Assembly: GCA_003255065.1 (NCBI GenBank)
Contig: QAOA01000393.1
Coordinates: forward strand, 856,626-920,625
Reading direction: 5' to 3'
Origin: Cercis canadensis
Taxonomy: Eukaryota > Streptophyta > Magnoliopsida > Fabales > Fabaceae
DNA: 64,000 nt
This document shows, piece by piece, positions 36,642-47,074 of this stretch. The position numbers and the translations under genes are program-made. How positions within the stretch are numbered: position 1 is the first letter of the stretch; each line of letters opens with the position of its first letter. The notes below the pieces were generated by a model. The model worked only from the letters and a program-made list of their open reading frames with translations, had not been told where the DNA came from and made no database searches.

Positions 36642-39199
36642 TCATGGTTGATTTTCTCTTCTATTCAAACATCGTCTCTTGTTATGGCCTTCCATGCGAC
36701 AAAGGCTACATCTGACTCCGCCAGCTGAAGATTCCCCTCAGTCCATCTCGTTTTGTATGCGGGTTGAAACTGTGCGTCCTTTTTGTCGGAGCATTGCATG
36801 GTTTGAGATTACCTTAATTTCCCCTACAACTAGCCAACACTCTTCTCCACCAATTGGGTAAAACTCACCACTATAAGCATTGACCAGTTCCGAGTAGAGT
36901 ATATTGAATCAACATAATGCTATGCATTGAACGTAATTGAGGCACAAGCAAATATCATGTGTGTACACGACATTTGGAGGGCTTGAAACTGACCACACCC
37001 ACACATTCTCTCATTTAGATTGATAGTATATGATCGCTCGTTAATCCTTCCTATAGAATCAAATATCTCTTCCACTTTAAACAATCAAGTATCTCTATTA
37101 AACAATATTGGGCAATGTGAAGATGCAAAATGCCTATTACGGGTTATCCTCTTCTTGATATCCTTAGTCCACGTTTGCCCACTCGCTAGCCTCACTCGAA
37201 ATAGTTCTCATCTCTCAATAAAAATATGGTTCATTCTGTAGTATGTAGCTCAGACAAGGAAAGTGATAGGCATGTTGCGAACACCTTTCAATGTGTTGTT
37301 TACATGTTTAGCTAGATTAGTCATTATTAGCCCATATTGTTTGCCCTAGTTGTCTGCTTGTTGTGTCCACTTCACTTTATCAATATCATTGATATACCTC
37401 TAAGCTCGATCATTCTCATACTTATAATGTATCTCATTCATTAATTCATCAAATTTGAATGTGTCAAACTAGGCACCTATGAATTACAATTGAACATCAA
37501 ATTAAACCTCAATTTTATCACAATTTATAACTGATAATAAATTTTTTGGTTTATTGATATTCTTACAAGCTCTGTAGATTTTGTGCTTCAAACCGACATC
37601 CTTGAAGGTACTATTCCAATTGCTCACCACGTGGCGCAAACAGAAAAAGTTATGCCCCAATGGTGGATTCCAACCAACATGTTGATATTTGATGGATGAC
37701 AATATGCTAAGATGCCGGTCTAAAATTATTGTAACATCCTGCATGTCACCAGCCACATGTTGTCTCAGATGCCTAAAAAATCATGACTACACATCTCTGG
37801 TTTCACCTTCAACGACGGCATAAGCTCATGCAATGGGAAACGAGAGCCGTCTTGTGTTGAGGCGATGAGTAAAGACCCCTTGTACTTCCCATATAGGAAA
37901 GTCTCATCAATCTGGATCACTGACTTGCAAAAATGGAATGTTTCAATGCATGGCTTAAAGGCCCAGAAGACAGGTCGAAATCTCCTTACCATCAAATCAT
38001 TCGCTGGCCTTCCCATCCATCAATTATCCAGACATCATTCCACCATGGTTTTGGGTGCATATTTTTGTAGTGCAACTATCTATCTGCATAACTGATTGTA
38101 ACTCTCCTCCCAATCACCATTCACCTGAGTGATAGCTCTTTGCTTCGCAAGCCACGCTTTCTTGTTCGATATTTGGTAGGAGAAAGTACTCTTGATGCGT
38201 TTTCTCCTAAATCATGCCGATAATGATTGTCGCAATCACCTTAACATCCAGTTTGTTGTGATCTTGTGTTAAGGTAGTATTTGTGCAACTGTGTGAGTCA
38301 TTGTACTTTCTTATCTTCCACATTTTTCTCTTGCTTATTATGTAGGCTTTAAGTTTCCAATTACATCCAGCACCATAATTTGGACACTCCAAAATTAATC
38401 TATGGGGTTTAGACTCTTTCACTTTGAAATCATGGTGCATCTAAAGGAAGTATTGCTTCACAGCTAACTGATTATCCTCTTTGTTGTCTAACTGTTGCCC
38501 TATTTGTAGTTTCTCACCTCTTTGCTACCGGCTAATCCTAATAAGAATTCTTTCAACATCATCAGTTAGTTGCATCACCTCCCAATTGATGTATGAGTAG
38601 TGTGAAGGAAGCACCGACTAGATTGGTGGCACGTGTTGGGGTGTAGTAGATATCGGTTCCTCCCCAAGCGGTTGCACGTTCAAATCTAACACGTCTTCAG
38701 GTTCCTCCTCATTGCTAGAGTCTCCCCTAACTGACACGTACTCTCTTTCGTCATCATCATTTATGTCTATTAGAGGAACAATAGGAGAGTTAGCCCTATT
38801 GATATTTGGTTGTACACCTCCATGTTTACTGCCTATTCTTCAATTGCCCTTAGGCGAACATCTGAACCGAGTCACGGGTCACTACATTCATACACATGAT
38901 CTCCTTTAGCACTACAGATTTGACTAGAACTAGCCAAACCATACTGAAATCCATATGAACCAAGTATTAGTTGATAACAAAGTTATGCTTCTATCTCTGT
39001 TTAACTATATAGAGGATATGAACTAAGGAATGAACAAGGGCCACTCGCATCAACAATTTTCGGTTGGCCACTATCTCACGCATCTCCACCATCTACAGTC
39101 TTAATTTCCACAAATATCTCAATTGCACCAAGAGATTCATCTTGACCATGACTTTTAAACATCATCTCAACATCATCATCACACTCCAATTCAACAAAT
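36642..39199 (-). pseudogene. mudrA-like transposase relic in fossil MULE 2
   Basis: The C-terminal zinc knuckle CSLCRMEGHNKRRC is intact near 36690. The catalytic-region piece IQIDETFLYGKYKGSLLIAS (38016-37765) has Glu where the intact copy has Gly, and the CLRHVVSNWN block follows at 37756-37502. The DNA-binding piece is at 38440-38207. The frame is broken repeatedly and the N-terminal part is cut off at 39199. Confidence 0.75.
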
Positions 39200-39644
39200 G
39201 ATAGGGTAATGAGTATAGAGCTATCAAAAGGAAAAGGAAAAAGTACTTTTTATTTTCACAAATGATATAGGAAAGCACACATTCATGTAGATCCCACATA
39301 TTTTTATGTTTATAAAAGTATTATTTTTAGAGTAAACAAAAAAAAAATTCTTTAAAGAGAGATGATCATATTGAAAAGCTCAAATTAATAGACAAATCAT
39401 ATGAGTGTGTAATTAGATAAAAATAATGAAAAGCTACTAGGTATAGTATAATAATAAAGAGTTTAAATAATTTATAAAAAAAAGTTAAAATCATGTTGTC
39501 TTATAAAAAAAAAAAAAAAAAATAACAAGTTAAATTTATAAAATGATTGGACTGTATTGATAATATGAATGATTAAAATAAAATTTGCTACGAGTTATAA
39601 TGGAAGACAAGTCATCAATTTAAAATAGAGAATTATAAGCCAAT

Positions 39645-39960
39645 ACTAGTTGGCTCAATGTGAGTTGGCTCAATTATTCAAAATGTTATGAATTAGGGTT
39701 CTATACCTCTAAGGTACTAAGTTTGAACCCCTACGACCAACAATTTCGCTTGGTGGGCATCCTTATTCAAGGAGATCCCTTGGCACCCAAGGACTAGTTG
39801 AATAGCCTCATTTGAACCCCTTGCGACCAACAATCTTGCTTGGCGGACAACCTTACTCTGGGAGATCCCCTAGCGCCTAGGGGCCAATTGAATAGCCTCA
39901 TTTAAGGGCCTATAGGGCCTTTGAGATAATTCTCTTTGTGGGCCTCTATTTGTCTTGTTA
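39645..39960 (+). repeat. SINE-like repeat with internal tandem duplication (E unit)
   Basis: Counterpart of 10345-10650: box A TGGCTCAATTATT, box B AGTTTGAACCCC, then two copies of the GCGACCAACAAT block. Confidence 0.45.
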
Positions 39961-40089
39961 AACATTTGTAATATTAGAATAACCTATATTTATTAGCCTT
40001 TTTTTTAACAAAAAAAAAAAAATGAATGCCACAAACATATTGAAATAAATCATTACCAACTCTATACAAGCTTTGTAAGTTTGTCTCAC

Positions 40090-40277
40090 GGGTAAGACTA
40101 TGTTACACTCTTGAGACAAGACATATGTTTTGTCTTATCTTTTTTTTATATTATTTTTGTTTTACGTTGTATCACATTGATACAATTAATATAATTAAAA
40201 TTTTAAAATAATACAAAAAAAAAAAAAAGATGAGACAAGACAAGATATTATGTCTTAAGAATGTAGCAGTCTTGTCC
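40090..40277. mobile_element. MITE (family M3)
   Basis: Counterpart of 10767-10961 with perfect flanking TTGTCTCAC at 40081-40089 and 40278-40286. Confidence 0.8.
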
Positions 40278-41944
40278 TTGTCTCACCCTCTGGTTATCTT
40301 GTCCTTTTTTATCAAACCAAAGTAACTTTTCTGTCCTCTTTGCCTCGTTAATAGTAACATCAAAATAACAAAATGAATAGTACCAGAATTGGTAAGTGAT
40401 CAGAAGATGATGGGGAAGATGTGATACTTGGATCATTTGTCAAGAAGTAAATTATTCCATATTTGTAAAAGCATGATATAGACGTTCACACACATTTGCA
40501 AAAATTCGATCTAAATAATCTAAATTTTTTCTTGGTATAATATTTTTCATTCAAATAAGGAGTAAGGCTACTCACACACAAATTATCTCATTGTATCTTA
40601 CATCATGCACATATAATAGCATCGGTATTTAATTGAGCTCACTAAAATAATACAGAATCCAATAAATGTAAGACCCGATGGCTTAAAATTAAATAGTATG
40701 AAGTAATGTGACATCAATGATGAGCATTTAGCATATCTCTGTTTTATATTCTTTAGTCATTGACTGTATCATTACCTCTTTTCCATATATTCAACAGCAG
40801 GAAATTTTTGTTTTCAAATATCCCTTTACACAATGCTCAAAATCCCCTATATGATATCGCCTCACGGAGTTTCTCTCAGTGTTTACGACGAGTCAATGAC
40901 AATAAAAATGTCGGACTATCCCTGTGTCATTCCTTTACAATTGTAAATGTAAGATTTAGCAAAGTAAATAAACAGAGCGAATCCCATCACACTGAGTGCA
41001 GCAAGTAACCAGTAAAAGTAGTCAAGATAAGCCTGATTGAGGTTATTAGCAAACCAGCTACTTTGTCCATCTTTACCAGTTACTGCCTCTATCATGAAGA
41101 TAAAAAAACTGCTAAGAAAGCTCCCCACACCAACGATGCTCAAGTAGAGAGCAAGACCCATGCTTCTTAGCTCATTTGGGACCTGATCATAGAAAAATTC
41201 CTGGAGACCAACCATAGTAAACACCTCAACAACTCCAGACAAGAAGTATTGGGGAATCAACCACCACACACTCATTGGAACGGTTGCGTTTGGCTCATCA
41301 ACCAGGCCATACTCATGTGCTGTTTTTAGTCTTTTCATCTCAACAAGCAGTGCAATTACCATTGTAATTATAGATAGAAAAATTCCTGTTCCAATTCTCT
41401 GCAGCATTGTGATGCCAGAGGGTTTCTTAGTGATAGCTCTTGCAACCAGTACAACTACACGGTCATAGATGGGACCAAAGAGAACAATAGCCAAAGTCTT
41501 AAGTGTCTGAAGAGAAGCAGCAGGTATATCAAAGCCTGGAAAAATAGTTCTTTCCAACGTAACCCTTGCTTGGTAAAGAATGTAGGACATTGAGCAAAGA
41601 CAATACCAAAGATCAAGCATGTAGCCCAAATAGGAGCATGCCTAAGTACTGCCTTTGCTTCTTCCACGTCAATAAGACTACAAGTCTCGTCTTCTTTAGA
41701 ACACTTAGGTGCAAACAATGTCTTATTGAGGAAGCTGCCACAATAGAAAATATGAACTACTTTGTCAAATGAGTCAGTATCTTACCAATGGAAAGTGGCT
41801 ACTTTAAAGAATATGGTTCTACTTAGATAAAAGGAGAAAAAGGATGAAAAAGATTCCCCTAAACATTGGACGCACTACTAAAAGGTTTGATAATCAATAA
41901 TGAATAAATGAAGCATATTTAATATTGCACTTCATTTATTTTTT

Positions 41945-42240
41945 GAGGAAAACCCATTTTTGACCCTTAAAAGATAAAAACACAATTAATTTAGTCTTGA
42001 GAGATTTCGTGTCACTTTAGTTCTTGGAAGATAATTTTGTCTATCAACATAGTATTGTGCCAACTTCCACGAACTAGGCTTGTCACATCAACATTTAACA
42101 TTCCACTTGAAAGGTTTTGTCAATTCTTACTAAGAGAAACTAGACATAAGACTATTTTGATGGCAAAGTTTTCTTTCAAGAACTAAAGTGACACTAAAAT
42201 TCTGCGTCTATATCCTAAAAAGGATTTTACTCTTATTTAG
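41945..42240. mobile_element. MITE related to the 56004-58322 MULE, in intron 3 of E
   Basis: Both ends carry inverted copies of GTGTCACTTTAGTTCTTG followed outward by an AAAACCC-type end. These match the TIR of the lipase-bearing MULE (GTGACACTTTAGTCCTTGAA). About 290 bp, no coding. Confidence 0.6.
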
Positions 42241-43574
42241 TTCAAATATTTCTAAGGTTTGAACTTTCTCTTTTTAGGAAATTCAAAATTGCCTTCAGAG
42301 TTTATGACTATGAAGAACTTGACAATTATCATGCAAGTAAACATTAAGAATGCCATTAAGATTCAAAACCACTCTTAAGTTCTCAACATGTAAAAAATTA
42401 GTTGTTTCCTTAATTGAACTGTTCCAAACTTTGACAAGGTATGATTCCATGAGTTTCATGTTTAATAGCTATCTCTAATTGTGTAGTTCACCTATTTCTT
42501 ATAGCTGCAACAAATACACTGCGAATTCGCACAAATGGGCTCTTCTCATATGTCTCAATGTTAAACCTGTAAGTCCATGTTCCAAGCAAGAAAACGACCA
42601 ATGCAATGATCATTGCAAGACATGGGATTCCAAATCCAATAACCCAACTAAGGTTGTCTTGTATATAGTTCAAGATCCAAAGAGTTAGCATGCAACCTCC
42701 ACACATAATGAAATACCACGAATTAAAGAATGAGCTTCTAGCTTTGCATTATTTTGGATGCTGCTCATCAAATTGATCTGCTCCAAATGCCTGAACACAA
42801 GGTTTATGTCCTCCTTGCCCAGTGACCACTAGGTAAAGTGAGAAGAAGAAGAGGATCACTTGCAATCGAGTTGAACATGATGTGAATTTATCAGCAACTC
42901 CACACTCAGAATTGCTTAGAGAAGCAAGCATTGCTGAAAATGTCAACAAGCCAAGTCCCTGTAATTTATATAAAAGACAAGGATTTAGAATCAAAACTAT
43001 GCATCAGTTACAATCCACAAGCATTCAGAATGTCATTTAATGCACAAATATATTGAGCACGTTGTCAAGAGAGCTTGAATTAAGCCATTGATGCAGCCTT
43101 TAATAAAGCATGCTTCATTCAGGTGAATAATTAAAACAAGTCTGTTAATTTGAGTATGAAAAACATATTTAGTTTTTTTTTTTACGTGCTGCAATATTTA
43201 ATGGAAAGAATGTTACCAAGAAAGGCCTTAAGTGCAATTTATGCTAACATTATTCTGTTTTTTTCCCTATAAAAAAGGATATTATATAGTAATATACTGA
43301 TACACTTACGAAAGAGAAAATATCAAACTAAAAGTCATCACAATAGTCCAGAAGTGAATGAGGGTTAACATTGAGATAACTAATTAGAATGGGAGCGAGT
43401 AATTAAAGGAAAGAAACAAACGCATAGGAATGTAAGTGAAATAAAATATTTGGAACTATTATGTATAAATTTTAATCTTTTGACTTTCACACTATCAATG
43501 AATCATGTACTGTCATGTATTAAAAAAATCCATAAAACAGTTTTATTATTAACAAAAATAGCTAGTTATTCAAT

Positions 43575-43985
43575 AGCACCATATCAATTATTGCTATTCT
43601 ACCATCACCACTTTTAGAGCTAGCGATAACCTCCAACTAGTTGGATGAATTTGGATGGGACTCACCAAGTAAATTTGATGTCATTGTGAAAATCTTGAAA
43701 TATTAAGTCATTCAGTATGTGCCAAAAAAAAAAATAGTTCCTTATAAAACATCCAAAAGAAATATTCAAAAAAATCAAAAAGTTATGTTTTTGGCACGCT
43801 TTCTGATATCGTATCGTTCTTATATTTTATAAAAAAATTGACTATTATAGCACATATTGAATGACTCAATTTTTTAAAATATTTATAATGATACCAAATT
43901 CACTAGGTAGGTCTCACCCGAATTCACCAAATTGGCTAGGGGTAGCACTACTCCCCCAAGCGGTGATTGTAGGATAGCAAACACA
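43575..43985. mobile_element. MITE in intron 2 of E with about 130-bp TIRs
   Basis: The left arm begins TTGCTATTCTACCATCACC and the right end reads GGTGATTGTAGGATAGCAAA. Inside, inverted arms share AAATTTGATGTCATT / GTCATTCAGTATGTGCC with few changes. Not seen in the other NPF copies. Confidence 0.6.
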
Positions 43986-45021
43986 TATCACAAATGGTAT
44001 TTATATCACAAGCAAAATTATTAACTGAAATAATCTGCCATTCATTTTACTCAACAGATATGCCAAATCAATAAAATAAAGCTATTAATATTAGACAATT
44101 AAATAATTAATAATTGAAATAATCTTAGTTCATGTTAGTAGTTATAATTAATAATTGAAATATTTTAATTACTTTAGTAATATGACACTTTCCTATTTAA
44201 TAATAGTGTATAAAGCTTTACTCTAAGAGAATACAAATTTAAACTCAAAGAATATAATGCCAAGAAAACATGAGAATATATACAAAATAATTTTAATATA
44301 GGCCTACACTATTGTTGACACTAACCAATAGCACATGTAACACGAAATAAGAATGAATAAGTGACTGTAGGATGGTGGATGGAATTTTTTTTTTTTATCA
44401 TTGATATTATAATGTATATTTATAATTTTTAAATGAAAAAAAACACACATTTAAGTCGTTAATAATATCATTATAATAAAATGAATAACCACTAAAAGTA
44501 AGTACACTAGGATTTGATCTTCATTCATAAAAATTTCACCAATTTTTAAAGACTAGGTCATGATTATTTGAGCTATATATATATATATATTGCTCAAAGT
44601 CTTTTTATCTTTTTTTCTTTATATATACACAAGAATAAGTATAAAAAATTATATTATTTAAAATTTAAGAATTAGTAGAAAGTGGCAAAATGATAGATAA
44701 GAAAATGAAAATAGCACAAAGTAGTAGTGGAAATCATTAAATTATGTGTTATAAGATAGAATAAATAAATTGATAGATAGAGGATTCTGACCAAAATATA
44801 GATGAGAGAAGCTCCAATAATTGTACGGTAGCGTCCAAGATAAGAATCAGCAACAAATGCTCCTAGTAGAGGAAGCAACGACGCCGTTCCACTCCATATG
44901 TTTACATTATCCGCCGCCGTAGCCGTCGACTGCTGAAGCGGCCCCGTTAAATAAGTTACCAAGTTATTCCCTATTCCATAATAAGCAATTCTCTCTGCTA
45001 CTTCCACACCTTAAAAAAAAT

Positions 45022-45232
45022 GGAGGTTTCTTAGATACTTTTAATATTTATGTAGTATGTCATACTATATAAGAATAACCAATAAATGAATTATATGTGT
45101 ACAAATTAACTGTTTTTAAATTTATTTAAAAAATTAAATAAATTATATTTTATATATAATAAAATATAAAAATTATGTATGTTTGACACGTCAGTGTAGT
45201 ATGACATACTTACGTAGTATCATAGAATCCGC
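45022..45232. mobile_element. MITE (family M1) in intron 1 of copy E
   Basis: GGAGGTTTC start and ATAGAATCCGCG end, flanked by TAAAAAAAAT on both sides. It expands the roughly 70-bp intron 1 to about 280 bp. Confidence 0.8.
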
Positions 45233-45611
45233 GTAAAAAAAATTAAAAAAAGGCAAAGAAAGAGGAAGAGAGAAGATTCAGTGTAGCGTTACCTATTATA
45301 AACCAAGCAGATCTCCAATACCCAGAGTTGGATCTGATGACCGGGCGCCCTTGGTAGCAACGGCACCGGGGACCGTATCCAATACCAGCGGAGTTTCGAT
45401 TTCGGAATCTAATAAAACGGCGTCGGATAGGTCGGAGTTCGCCATGTATACACGTGAGCGAAGCAAACTGATATTTTTTGCTGCTCTTTTGCTAAAGTTT
45501 AAGCTTTTCAAATATTGAAACCAGAAATGAGGCAAGAAATGGATATTTATTTACTTTTCTTCACTTTTTCAATTAACAAAAGTCACGGAACCCCAATGAG
45601 GACTATTACTA

Positions 45612-46104
45612 GAGTGATTCTTCTGAATAATACATATTTGTAAACTAATTACACATATAAGGCACATTTGAAACTATTTCCATAACTACCGTAGTTTTTT
45701 TTTTTACTCTTTCTCTTCAGTGTCGCATTTTGAACATTAAATGAAGAGTCGAATTTTGGCTTGAGGCTCCTTTAAGGAGCCGAATTTTGGCATACAAATT
45801 TTTTTTTTTTTTTTTAATTTTGGTACAGGGAGTCGACTTTTGCCTAATGTAGGGAGCCGAATTTTGGCTCCCTCCTCCTTTAAGGAGCCGAATTTTCCCA
45901 TGCCAAATATTTTTTTTTTTTTTTTCCTTTGAGGAGTCGACTTTTGCCTTAATGTAGGGAGCCGAATTTTGGCTCCCTCCTCCTTTAAGGAGCCGAATTT
46001 TGACAAGCAAAATATATTTTTTTTTTTTAATTTTGGCTGTGAGGAGTGTCGCATTTTAATTTTCGACTCCGTGTAGTGTCGAATTTTGCCATCAATTATA
46101 TGTG
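45612..46104. repeat. Left TIR of intact MULE with modular motif array
   Basis: 493 bp. After about 110 unique bases it is built from repeated GGAGCCGAATTTT / GAGTCGACTTTTG units. Some form GGAGCC..GGCTCC dyads, and T runs separate them. Units alternate in direction. They are likely transposase binding sites (inference). Confidence 0.85.
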
Positions 46105-46243
46105 TATTTTTTATTTTAAAGGCATGAAGGGTGTCGAAATTTAGCATAGAGGAGAGTCGAATTTTGACTATAGTAGAGTGCGACACTCCACACGTGCCAT
46201 ATCAATTAAAATGGGACTCTTAACTGTCGGTCTTGGCCCTCAT

Positions 46244-46342
46244 ATGTGACGAACTTTGAAATTGCGTAACGAATTTTAAAATTACGACTTAATTGTTATG
46301 TGACGAAGTTTGAAATTACGTAACGAATTTTAAAATTTCGAC
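46244..46342 (+). promoter_or_regulatory. Direct 45-bp repeat upstream of transposase TATA box
   Basis: Copies at 46244-46288 and 46298-46342 (period 54) share ATGTGACGAA, TTTGAAATT and CGTAACGAATTTTAAAATT with few mismatches. It lies 11 bp before the TATA box and is a good candidate for an enhancer or autoregulation site. Confidence 0.6.
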
Positions 46343-46352
46343 ATTAAATCCC

Positions 46353-46360
46353 TATAAATA
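46353..46360 (+). promoter_or_regulatory. TATA box of mudrA-type gene
   Basis: TATAAATA. Transcription would start near 46385. The leader runs to a GTATGT donor at 46494 and is spliced by a 578-bp intron (46494-47071, ending AAACAG), three bases before the ATG at 47075. Confidence 0.65.
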
Positions 46361-47074
46361 CATGAGAAATTGGCGATAGTTGTCAGATTTAGAGGAAGAG
46401 AAAGAGTTGTCAGTTTATTGTGAGAAATCTGAAAGATTGAAAATGTTACGAGTTTGCAGTAGTTGAAGCTAACGTCAGTTCGAATTTTTAAAGGTATGTT
46501 TATTTTATTTTACTTAGTTATTTTGATAAATGTTTTAGAAGTTTTTTTTTTCTTTTGTATGATGTATGTAAATATTGTTAAATTTATATTAATTTAATGA
46601 TGTATTATTAATAAATATTGTCTTATGTTAAATTTTTGTGAATGATTTTTTTAAATTTATTTACTTAATGTATTTATGTATTTACTTAATGCATTTTACA
46701 ATTATTTTAATGTATGTTTAATTTTTAGTTTGATAATTATGTGAATAAATATTGTCTTATTTGTAATTTACAAAATAATTATTATAGTTTTTTAACATAA
46801 TGTATTTACTAATAAAGTTCTTGTATTATGTTAAATATATTTGTTAAGTGCTTATGAATTCTTTGTATGTAGTCTTAAATATGTTAGAATAAATATTCCC
46901 TTATATATTTAGTTCACTTAAGTAATATATGATAAGTGTTATTAATTTTTTAAGCTTATGAATAAATGTTTACATTGAAATACTTATGAATTAGGTTAGA
47001 ATATTATGATAAATTAATGTATTGATAATTAGTATAAAATGATTACATACTAATAGTGCATATATAAACAGTTT

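Larger units (their letters stand above)
34717..39199. mobile_element. Decayed PMD-carrying MULE (fossil 2)
   Basis: Left TIR region 34717-35265 (AAAACGC-type repeats), a C run around a 50-N gap (35260-35337), PMD exon 1 (35555-35650), a PMD C-terminal piece (about 36027-36425) and a minus-strand mudrA relic (36642-39199). The mudrA 5' end and right TIR are missing; at about 39200 the DNA changes abruptly to the flank of copy E. Same family as fossil 1 and complementary to it in what is kept. Confidence 0.7.
40916..45445 (-). pseudogene. NPF copy E: multiply broken NRT1/PTR 5-like gene
   Basis: Exons about 45445-45293, 45009-44792, near 42965 to 42413, and about 41735-40916. Exon 2 is clean and keeps EVAER. 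Lesions: a 1-bp loss in exon 1 near 45355 (after GAVDYK in relatives); in exon 3 a TAA at 42751-42749 and a TGA at 42490-42488; the exon 3 donor GT changed to TT near 42413; and a 1-bp loss in exon 4 near 41565, after which the frame reopens to the normal C-terminus. Intron 1 carries an M1 MITE, introns 2 and 3 carry other MITEs, and an 8.3-kb MULE sits 167 bp upstream of the ATG. Closest to copy B. A true pseudogene. Confidence 0.9.

Noticed and set aside
45717-46186. Lys-rich minus-strand frames of 97 and 149 aa in the left TIR (and similar frames at 53484-53791)
   Set aside because: They translate the TIR motif array and T runs; all frames give repeated KFGSLKEEG-like peptides, so they are repeats, not genes.
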